In this document: piece by piece, positions 57,810 to 64,000 of the stretch | How positions within the stretch are numbered: position 1 is the stretch's first letter | Layout: each line of letters opens with the position of its first letter | DNA from: CAWIJJ01 sp963836425 | GTDB lineage: Bacteria; Acidobacteriota; Terriglobia; Bryobacterales; Bryobacteraceae | Direction: 5' to 3' | Assembly: GCA_963836425.1 (NCBI GenBank) | Contig: CAWIJJ010000003.1 | Span: 248,001 to 312,000 of the forward strand | DNA: 64,000 bases | Program-made: the position numbers and the translations under genes | Notes under the pieces: generated by a model | The model's database searches: none | What the model saw: the letters and a program-made list of their open reading frames with translations, nothing else | What the model was told of the DNA's origin: nothing

Positions 57810-59050
57810 TCTTTTTTTCCGATGTCGGGCAGGCGGCGGCGAATCTCCGCGCGCAGAAGACCAGGACGCTGCTGACGGCGCTGGGCATCGTGTTCGGCGT
57901 GGGGTCGGTGATCGGGATGCTGGCGATCGGCGCGGGTGCGCGGGAAGAGTCGCTGCGGTTCATCGAGCTGCTCGGGGTGCGCAACGTGCTGGTGGATTCG
58001 CGGCCCACCATGAGCCGGGAGGAGTTCCAGCAGCGGCGCAAGTCATCGCAGGGACTGAGCGACCGCGACGTGCGCATCCTGATGGCGAACATCGAAGACA
58101 TCGAGATGGTGTCGCCGCGCAAGGCGATTCACCCGGCGACGGTGCTGCCGAAGCCGTCGGGAGATCTGCCCGAACTGTTCGGTGTGACGCCGGCCTACAG
58201 CACGATCCACAGCCTGCGCCTGGCCGAAGGACACTTCTTCGATGAATCCGACGATGCGTCGAGCGCCGCGGTGTGCGTGCTGGGGGACACGGCCAAGGTG
58301 AATATTCTCGGGTATGGCCCCGCGGTCGGCAAGTTCGTCAAGGTGAACCAGAACTGGCTGGAGGTGGTGGGGGTTCTGAGGGAGCAGTTGATGGCGGGCG
58401 CGCAGAACTCCGGCGGCGCGATGCAGGACCTGAACAATATCGTGTTCATTCCGCGCAGCACGTTCGAATATCGCTTCTGGGATCCCATGAGTTACATGCG
58501 GGACGAACTGGACGGAGTGGAGGTGCGGCTCAAGGAGAAAGCGGACAGCATCGAGGTGGCGAAGATCGTGACCTCGGTACTGAATTCGACGCACCACGGC
58601 GTGCAGGATTTCACGGTGACGATTCCGGCGGCGCTGCTGGCGCAACAGAAGCGCACGCAGACAATTTTCACGTACGTGATGGTGGCGATCGCGGCGATCT
58701 CGCTGCTGGTGGGCGGCATCGGGATCATGAACATCGTGCTGGCGACGGTATTGGAGCGGACCAAGGAGATCGGGGTACGGCGGTCGATCGGCGCGCGGCG
58801 GATTCACATCGTGCGGCAGTTTCTGACCGAGTCGGTGCTCATCTCGGTGGGGGGCGGGCTGCTCGGCATCGGGTTCGGCTACTTTCTGGCGTGGCTGATT
58901 GCGCGGACGGCGGAATGGAAGACGATTGTCACCACGCCGTCGGTCGCGATCGCGTTCGGCGTCTCGATGGCGGTCGGGGTGATTTTCGGAATCTATCCGG
59001 CGGTCAAGGCATCGCGCATCAATCCGATCGACGCATTGCGCTACGAGTGA
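57806..59050 (+). CDS. MacB/FtsX-type ABC transporter permease without ATPase domain
   Basis: 414 residues. N-terminal membrane helix (LLTALGIVFGVGSVIGMLAIGAG), large periplasmic MacB_PCD domain (about 45-285), then three membrane helices (YVMVAIAAISLLVGGIGIMNIVL, VLISVGGGLLGIGFGYFLAWL, VAIAFGVSMAVGVIFGIYP) and the standard EIGVRRSIGARR and VKASRINPIDALRYE at the end. Unlike E. coli MacB there is no fused ATPase, and no ATPase gene is in the operon or nearby, so it must be supplied from elsewhere. Last gene of the operon; convergent with pxpA, stops overlapping by 10 bases. Confidence 0.92.
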   Translation: MIFFSDVGQAAANLRAQKTRTLLTALGIVFGVGSVIGMLAIGAGAREESLRFIELLGVRNVLVDSRPTMSREEFQQRRKSSQGLSDRDVRILMANIEDIEMVSPRKAIHPATVLPKPSGDLPELFGVTPAYSTIHSLRLAEGHFFDESDDASSAAVCVLGDTAKVNILGYGPAVGKFVKVNQNWLEVVGVLREQLMAGAQNSGGAMQDLNNIVFIPRSTFEYRFWDPMSYMRDELDGVEVRLKEKADSIEVAKIVTSVLNSTHHGVQDFTVTIPAALLAQQKRTQTIFTYVMVAIAAISLLVGGIGIMNIVLATVLERTKEIGVRRSIGARRIHIVRQFLTESVLISVGGGLLGIGFGYFLAWLIARTAEWKTIVTTPSVAIAFGVSMAVGVIFGIYPAVKASRINPIDALRYE

Positions 59051-59730
59051 CAGCCGGCGAGCGCGTCGCGGCACGCCTTCAGGATGGATACGGCGCCGGG
59101 AGTATCGCCGTGGACGCAGATGGTCTGGACGGCGCCGCCGCGCGCGAGAGTGAGGGCCTGCTCCGCGGCTTCTTTTGGATCGGTGATCAGCGCTCCGGGA
59201 AGCTTGCGCGAGCGGAGGGTACCGTCGGATTCGTAACGGCGGTCGGCGAAACCCTCGCCGCGGACGGTGAGACCCATATCGCGCCAGATGTCGAGCATGG
59301 GCGAGCCGGCGAGTCCGAAGAGGGGGGCATCGCGCCGCCATTGCGCTACCGCCCTGCCGATGGCGTACGCGACATCGTGATTGTGAACGGCGACGTTGTA
59401 CAGGGCTCCGTGCGGCTTGACGTGCACGATCGATCCGCCGAGGCGCGTCACGACGGCTTCGAGGCGTAGGATCTGGGTCAACACCTCCGCCTCGATGTCG
59501 GCGGGAGGCAGGGGCATTTCGAGGCGGCCGAAATTGGCGGGATCGGGGTAGCCGGGGTGGGCGCCGATGGCGACGTTGCGCGCGATGGCGAGACGGGCGG
59601 TACGCTCCATGGTGGCGTCATCGCCGGCGTGGCCTCCGCAGGCGATGTTGGCGGAAGTGACGTGCTCCATCAGGGCCGCTTCGAGAGCGGCGTCTTCGAG
59701 TTCCCCCATGTCGCAATTGAGGTCGATCAT
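59041..59730 (-). CDS. pxpA: 5-oxoprolinase subunit A (LamB/YcsF family)
   Basis: 229 residues from ATG 59730. MIDLNCDMGE at the start, TSANIACGGHAGDDATM, IGAHPGYPD, VKPHGALYN, EGFADRRYESDGTL and ICVHGDTPGAV are family hallmarks (His/Asp metal ligands). With PxpB and PxpC it forms the prokaryotic ATP-dependent 5-oxoprolinase that converts pyroglutamate to glutamate. Its start overlaps the pxpC stop (ATGA). Confidence 0.94.
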   Translation of the reverse strand: MIDLNCDMGELEDAALEAALMEHVTSANIACGGHAGDDATMERTARLAIARNVAIGAHPGYPDPANFGRLEMPLPPADIEAEVLTQILRLEAVVTRLGGSIVHVKPHGALYNVAVHNHDVAYAIGRAVAQWRRDAPLFGLAGSPMLDIWRDMGLTVRGEGFADRRYESDGTLRSRKLPGALITDPKEAAEQALTLARGGAVQTICVHGDTPGAVSILKACRDALAGCHS

Positions 59731-60614
59731 GACTTCAGGAGAGCATACAGCCAGCGTTCCTGCTCGCGCATGAGGGTGGACGCCTGCTCGAAGGAAACCG
59801 GTTCGAACGCCACCGAATCGCGAGGGCGCAACTGGCCGAGGCGCCAGAAATCGGCGGAGACGACGTTGGCGGGCTTGGGATATCCGCCGGTGGTCTGGTG
59901 CTCGACGAAGAGGACGATGGGCTGGCCGCCGGGTGGGACCTGGATGGCGCCGAGCGCGACGCCTTCGGTGAGCATGGCGCCGGGCGGGCCGGCGATGGCG
60001 GGACCGCGCAGCCGGAGTCCCATGCGGTCCGATTCCTCCGAGACGGCGTAAGGCGAGAGATACAGTTCGCCGCCGAACTGCTCCGCCTGAGGGCCGGGTG
60101 TGACGCGTACCGGTCCAATTGCGGCGAGCGGGCGAATGCGTCCCGGACGGCGCGGGCGGCGGATGGCGGCGTTTCCAACTTCGAGCGTATCGCCGGCGCG
60201 CAGCGGCCTGCCGCCGACGCCGGTCATCACGTGCACCGAAGCGCTGCCCATCACCCTGGGGACGGCGAAGCCTCCGCGCACGGCGAGGTAGCAGCGGGCG
60301 CCCGAGCGGGTCGCGCCGCAGCGCAGCACTGTGCCGGCGGGGATTTCGACAGGCTCCCACAGGGGCAGGTCCGCGCCGAAATCGGAGCCGGTGAGCGCCA
60401 CGGTGGCGGCGGCTTCGAACTCGAACGCGCCGCCGGTGAGGGTCATCTCGAGCGCGGGTTCGTTTTCGCCATTGCCCACCAGCAGATTGCCGGCGCGGAG
60501 CGCGACGGGGTCGGCGGCACCGGAGGCCGAGATGCCGAAGTGCGCCCAGCCGAAGCGGCCCAGGTCCTGCACGGTGGTCAGCATTCCGGGGGACAGGACG
60601 CGAATGCGATTCAT
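59727..60614 (-). CDS. pxpC: 5-oxoprolinase subunit C (AHS2, biotin-dependent carboxyltransferase-like)
   Basis: 295 residues from ATG 60614. SPGMLTTVQDLGRFGWAHFGISASGAAD at the start (quoted in part), LEMTLTGGAFEF, CYLAVRGGFAVPRVMGS and SDRMGLRLRGP, then GGQPIVLFVEHQTTGGYPK are typical of AHS2/PxpC. Partner of PxpB; the two overlap by 4 bases (ATGA) in the order B-C-A. Confidence 0.93.
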   Translation of the reverse strand: MNRIRVLSPGMLTTVQDLGRFGWAHFGISASGAADPVALRAGNLLVGNGENEPALEMTLTGGAFEFEAAATVALTGSDFGADLPLWEPVEIPAGTVLRCGATRSGARCYLAVRGGFAVPRVMGSASVHVMTGVGGRPLRAGDTLEVGNAAIRRPRRPGRIRPLAAIGPVRVTPGPQAEQFGGELYLSPYAVSEESDRMGLRLRGPAIAGPPGAMLTEGVALGAIQVPPGGQPIVLFVEHQTTGGYPKPANVVSADFWRLGQLRPRDSVAFEPVSFEQASTLMREQERWLYALLKS

Positions 60615-61246
60615 AGGGGAAGGAAGCGCACGCGGTCGCCCATGTGGAGCAGCGGCGGCGGTGCGGCCTCGGGATCGAAGAGGCGAAGGGCTGTGCGGCC
60701 GATCAGCCGCCATCCTCCGGGTGAAGGCAGCGGATAAATACCGGCTTGCGGGCCGCCAATTGCGACGCTGCCGGCGGGCACCAGGCGGCGAGGGGCGGCG
60801 AGGCGCGGCGTCTCCAGTTCAGCGGGCAGGCCACCCAGATACGGGAAGCAGGTGGCGAAGCCGACGAAGTAGACCAGGTATTCGGCCGCGGTGAAGAGGG
60901 AGACGGCGCGTTCCGGTTCGAGACCGGCATGACGCGCGACATCGGCGAGGTCCGGCCCGGCGTCTCCGCCGAAGGTCACGGGAATTTCGATCAGCCGCGA
61001 CGGCGCGACGGCGGTCGAGTCCGCGGATGCCGCGCGGCGGCGAACCACTGCTTCGGCTTCGGCGTGCGTCAGCAGGCGCGGGTCGAAATCCACCAGTACG
61101 GAAGCGAAGGCGGGATGAAGGTTGAGAATTCCGCGCACGCCGCAGAGAACGGCGGTGAGTGTGCGGACGGCGCGGTGCGTTTCGAGGGTGATGCGATTGT
61201 CGAACGAAATGAGCAGGGAGCGGTCGCTGGCCGGCCGGATGGTCAC
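60611..61246 (-). CDS. pxpB: 5-oxoprolinase subunit B (AHS1)
   Basis: 211 residues, GTG start at 61246. DRSLLISFDNRI at the N-terminus, PAFASVLVDFDP, EIPVTFGGDAGPDLADVA, EYLVYFVGFATCFPYLGGLP, RLAAPRRLVPAGSVAIGGPQAGIYP and GGWRLIGRT match AHS1/PxpB (KipI-like) with its substrate-binding region. First gene of the pxpBCA operon, 30 bases after the response-regulator gene stop. Confidence 0.93.
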   Translation of the reverse strand: MTIRPASDRSLLISFDNRITLETHRAVRTLTAVLCGVRGILNLHPAFASVLVDFDPRLLTHAEAEAVVRRRAASADSTAVAPSRLIEIPVTFGGDAGPDLADVARHAGLEPERAVSLFTAAEYLVYFVGFATCFPYLGGLPAELETPRLAAPRRLVPAGSVAIGGPQAGIYPLPSPGGWRLIGRTALRLFDPEAAPPPLLHMGDRVRFLPL

Positions 61247-61276
61247 GATGGCGATGTTACCATCACCCGGACGGCG

Positions 61277-61678
61277 CTACCGTGTGGCGTTGGACTTGGC
61301 CACGTCGAGCATGCCGCGGACCTTCTGCTCGAGTTCGGCTACGCTGAAGGGCTTCGCCAGCAAGGCGTGGCCTTTCTCCACCACGTAGGCCTGAACGACG
61401 TGGGTATTATCGTAGCCGGAGATATAAAGCACCTTCAGCCCGGGCTGTATCGCCGTCAGCTTGTCGGCAAGCATGGGGCCGCTCATTCCGGGAGCAACGA
61501 CGTCGGTGATCAGCAGTTCGATAGGCGCTTTATGGTTTTTGTAGAGGGTGAGGGCGTGCTCACCGCTATCGGCCGTCAGAACCTGATAGCCGAACTGTCC
61601 GACCATGGCGCCTACGAGTTTGCGGATCTCAGGCTCATCGTCGACGACAAGGATTGTTTTCTTTTGATCAGCGGACAT
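61277..61678 (-). CDS. Single-domain response regulator (CheY-like)
   Basis: 133 residues, receiver domain only. VVDDEPEIRKLV near the N-terminus supplies the acidic pair, LLITDVVAPGMSG the phosphoacceptor Asp, YISGYDN the Thr/Ser position (Ser) and LLAKPFS the Lys. There is no output domain, so it likely acts by phosphotransfer or protein contact. No histidine kinase is nearby. It lies upstream of pxpB in the same direction. Confidence 0.93.
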   Translation of the reverse strand: MSADQKKTILVVDDEPEIRKLVGAMVGQFGYQVLTADSGEHALTLYKNHKAPIELLITDVVAPGMSGPMLADKLTAIQPGLKVLYISGYDNTHVVQAYVVEKGHALLAKPFSVAELEQKVRGMLDVAKSNATR

Positions 61679-61718
61679 CGCACCCTGATTCTAACGGCGG
61701 GTGGGGGTAGGAGCAACC

Positions 61719-63761
61719 CTAGGCATTGTGCAACTGTGTTGACGCATACCGGTAAGCGAGGATTGCGGCGGCAAGCCCCAGCGCGGTCAGCGCCGCTCCC
61801 CAGTAAACAGAACCGGGGCGATAGCGAAACTCCACGCGATGGCTGCCGGCGGGAAGGCGAACGCCGCGAACGATGCCATCCACCTGTTCGACGGGCATGC
61901 GGCGGCCGTCCACCCACGCGCGCCAGCCAGTGAACCAGGGGTCGCCTTCGGCGAGCAGGGCCGGACACTGGAGGTCCGCTTCGAAGAGCGCGGACTGCGA
62001 GGTGCGGCTGAGAACGCGCAGACGATCGGGCGCCGCGCATGGACTATCGCGAACAGTCCAGAGCGGCTCGGCGACGGCGGGATCGGCCCAAACCTTCAGG
62101 CCGCTTCGCGATTGAAACACTTCCACCTGGGTTGGGTTTGCGGGTTTGGCGGCGATGCGGTAGCGAATTCCGAACCAGCGCGTGGTTTCGGCGTGGCCGA
62201 GCACTTCGTGAGTCTTCACCGGCATGGAAGCGAGATAGCCGCCGAACTGTTCGATGCCGTGCCAGTCGCCGAAATTGTATGGCACGGCAGCGTCGTCGAT
62301 ATCGACGCGGAACCAGCCTGGCTGCTGTTTGAGGAACGCGGCGATGTCGGCCTGGCGCTCCATCATGGCTTCGTAGGAATCGGGACGGTTGCGAGGTAGC
62401 AGCACGGTGGGCGGATTCACCGCGGTTTCGACGAGAAAGAGCGCGAGCGCCAGCACGGGAGCGGCGCGCAGCCAGCGCAGGACGACGGCGAGCATCAGGG
62501 CCACGGCGGCGATGACCCAGGCGGGATAGGCGGGGAATTTCGTCTGTGCGAGCAGGACGGCGGCGGTGAGCGCCAGCGCGGCCAGATGAACCGGATGCGC
62601 TCCGCGGCGCCGCAGATCGTCGAGACCCAGCGCGGCAAGCGCCGCGATCCCGGCCTGAAAAATGACGATGCACATGGCTGGGTAACGGGCTTTGTCCACC
62701 AGGGGAACGAAGCGCCAGGCGAGGTAGTGAATTGGGGTGTCGCGGCCGAGGGCCAGCACCAGGCCGCCGAGGGCGAAGCACAGTAGCAGGCGCGCGTCCG
62801 GCGTGCGGCGGCGGACGACAGCGGCGGTGAGCGCGAGGGTCAGGGCCACGATTCCGAGAAAGGGATTGGCGTGAATGGCGAGCCCGGGCACGATCATTCC
62901 GGGAATGGAGCGCGCGCCCAGCGAGTACTCGGCATGCACGCTGTAGGGAATGCGGTCGTGCCAGTGTTGGGGTTGGGGCGCGCCGGACCAGCGCAGCGCC
63001 TGGCGCCCGTATTCGACGGCGGGCAGCACCTGGAGCGCGGAGACGGCGGCGCACATGGAGCCGAAGACGATGGCCGCCAGCACAAGCCTGCGGCTGCGGA
63101 TCCGCCACAACCAGAGCGCGCCGAGGACGACGGCCGTGTAGATGGGCACGTTGTGATGTCCGGAGAGAAACTGGAGGCCGAGAGCGGCGCCGCACAATGC
63201 TGCGTTGGGAACCGGGCGTTCGCCGCGCCACACGCGCGCGAAGAACAGCAGCACCAGCGGAATCCAGATGGCGCTCATGGCGAACTGCGGCGTGCCGGCA
63301 TGGCCGAGGAAGCCGGTGTAGCCGAAGATGCAGCCGCCGAGAACGGAGGCCCACCACGAGGCTCCGAGGTCGCGACAGAGAAGGAAGGCGAACACCGCCG
63401 CGGCCCAGCGGATCAGCACCCAATACCAGTGCAGCGTGGAAACGGGAATGTGGCCGTCGCGGAGGGGCATGGCGAAGAGAAGCCAGTTCAGCGGATTGGC
63501 GAGGCCGGGCTGAACCTGACCGATGAGAGACTGGCCGCCGACCTGGTAGGGATCCCACAGCGGAAGGCGTCCGGCGTGCAACTCGCGGGCTTCGAAATCG
63601 AGCCAGGGGCGGACCTGAAGGCCCTGGTCGGGGTTTTCGAGCCAGGTGTAACGATCCGAAAGAGTCAGCTTCCAGTAGAGGCCGGCGGCGATGGCGAGGA
63701 GCAACGCGAGTGCGGCGGCGGTTCGCACGGATCGGTGATCAGTCCAAACCGGCGCGGTCAC
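61719..63761 (-). CDS. YfhO-type polytopic membrane protein
   Basis: 680 residues with about 12 hydrophobic segments (residues 12-430), then a large extracytoplasmic domain (440-640) and a last helix (GAALTALGLAAAILAY). YfhO/GT-C-like features near the N-terminus (PWLDFEARELHAGRLPLWDPYQVGGQSLIG) and the C-terminal W..W.DGR/VEFRYRPGSVYWGAALTA pattern fit the bacterial YfhO family, involved in glycosylation of cell-envelope polymers such as lipoteichoic acid in Gram-positives. In a Gram-negative the substrate is unknown. Immediately downstream of the MFS fragment. Confidence 0.82.
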   Translation of the reverse strand: MTAPVWTDHRSVRTAAALALLLAIAAGLYWKLTLSDRYTWLENPDQGLQVRPWLDFEARELHAGRLPLWDPYQVGGQSLIGQVQPGLANPLNWLLFAMPLRDGHIPVSTLHWYWVLIRWAAAVFAFLLCRDLGASWWASVLGGCIFGYTGFLGHAGTPQFAMSAIWIPLVLLFFARVWRGERPVPNAALCGAALGLQFLSGHHNVPIYTAVVLGALWLWRIRSRRLVLAAIVFGSMCAAVSALQVLPAVEYGRQALRWSGAPQPQHWHDRIPYSVHAEYSLGARSIPGMIVPGLAIHANPFLGIVALTLALTAAVVRRRTPDARLLLCFALGGLVLALGRDTPIHYLAWRFVPLVDKARYPAMCIVIFQAGIAALAALGLDDLRRRGAHPVHLAALALTAAVLLAQTKFPAYPAWVIAAVALMLAVVLRWLRAAPVLALALFLVETAVNPPTVLLPRNRPDSYEAMMERQADIAAFLKQQPGWFRVDIDDAAVPYNFGDWHGIEQFGGYLASMPVKTHEVLGHAETTRWFGIRYRIAAKPANPTQVEVFQSRSGLKVWADPAVAEPLWTVRDSPCAAPDRLRVLSRTSQSALFEADLQCPALLAEGDPWFTGWRAWVDGRRMPVEQVDGIVRGVRLPAGSHRVEFRYRPGSVYWGAALTALGLAAAILAYRYASTQLHNA

Positions 63762-63765
63762 CGCG

Positions 63766-64000
63766 CTAATCCAGGCGGGCGGGTTCGAGCCTGGGAGTAA
63801 AGGCCTGAAAAACGGCGAGGGCGATCAGGTAGGCAGTGCCACAGAGACATGAACATGCCGGAAGTAACTGCCGGTCCAGGTGACCACGTACCCGGTGGCC
63901 TTCTGGACCAGGACGCCGCCGATCGCGCCGCAGCGTGCCGCCGATGCCGACAACGCTCCCGACGGCGAGACGCGGGAACATGTCGGAAACGGTGGTGAAC
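63766..64000 (-). pseudogene. C-terminal end of an MFS transporter (ExuT/hexuronate-like), broken by frameshifts
   Basis: Reading the minus strand from the window edge, VSDMFPRLAVGSVVGIGG, then AIGGVLVQKATGYVVTWTGSYF in a second frame and CGTAYLIALAVFQAFTPRLEPARLD in a third, follow the end of hexuronate-type MFS transporters (SVVGIGG..GAIGG, YL.AL, PRLEP). At least two single-base indels lie between about 63830 and 63930. The gene continues beyond the window. Real pseudogene or sequence error cannot be decided here. Confidence 0.65.

Noticed and set aside
1..64000. tRNA, rRNA, CRISPR arrays, insertion sequences
   Set aside because: No cloverleaf/TPsiC-like run, no regularly spaced repeats and no transposase were found. 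The only repeats are the 30.3-31.0 kb duplication and the short ones listed.

Overview
The window looks like chromosomal DNA of a high-GC acidobacterium, most likely of the Bryobacterales/Solibacter type. The markers are an Oar/TonB-type outer-membrane receptor with an N-terminal carboxypeptidase-regulatory domain, a winged-helix/PD40 one-component sensor, secreted DUF1080 and Gfo/Idh/MocA proteins, a protein of the STGPRT...GK...NA..HGL family, and a three-gene MCE transporter whose ATPase has DS instead of DE after Walker B. No rRNA or tRNA gene was seen, so the taxonomy is inference.

Layout. (1) 1-6.3 kb, minus strand: the cap-side end of a contractile injection system (DUF4255 cap, a beta-sandwich protein, sheath, tube, second sheath, second tube), running off the left edge. 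The second sheath gene appears to start with an AUU codon behind a strong Shine-Dalgarno. A DUF3467 gene with a good sigma-54 promoter lies upstream, and a divergent sigma-54 activator (6.4-7.8 kb) faces it. (2) 7.9-13.4 kb: a secreted alpha/beta hydrolase, a CehA/McbA-like metallohydrolase broken by a frameshift at a C5 run, a YXWGXW-type secreted protein, and an acidobacterial family protein. (3) 13.4-21.9 kb: a LarA-like (DUF2088) protein coupled to an M24 peptidase with an altered metal site. Divergent from them are a FAD/Fe-S D-lactate-dehydrogenase-like protein, a PoxB-like ThDP enzyme and an SDR. Together they suggest lactate to pyruvate to acetate oxidation. (4) 21.9-29 kb: purple-acid-phosphatase-like enzyme, HslU/HslV, NadB, an AraC regulator, an ankyrin protein, a DUF1080 protein. 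(5) 29-32.5 kb: an ECF sigma/anti-sigma-like/DUF6249 operon and a Na+/H+ antiporter, separated by a nested, diverged duplication built from pieces of the DUF6249 gene and of the antiporter 3' end. (6) 32.5-41 kb: bicupin, thioredoxin reductase, RidA, a putative zincin, a PD40 sensor, a MetE-like methyltransferase, an M6-like lipoprotein. (7) 41-47.2 kb: a P1 peptidase, the MCE transporter (permease, ATPase, MCE protein with five exact-period 34-residue repeats) coupled to a ChbG/HpnK deacetylase, and a Tat-exported oxidoreductase. (8) 47.4-51.2 kb: an Oar-like receptor whose middle 1.4 kb is full of frameshifts. (9) 51.6-64 kb: RsmI, a class-C serine hydrolase, an operon of three HlyD-type adaptors plus a FtsX/MacB-type permease without an ATPase, the 5-oxoprolinase genes pxpB-pxpC-pxpA, a single-domain response regulator, a YfhO-type membrane protein and the frameshifted end of an MFS transporter.

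The items I rate highest are the AUU-initiated sheath gene in a probable sigma-54-linked injection system, the nested duplication at 30.3-30.9 kb, the M24 enzyme with a His/Asp/His/Glu/Cys site, the 5 x 34-residue repeat in the MCE protein, and the three-adaptor operon. All functional statements are from reading the sequence and knowledge of the families; no search was run.
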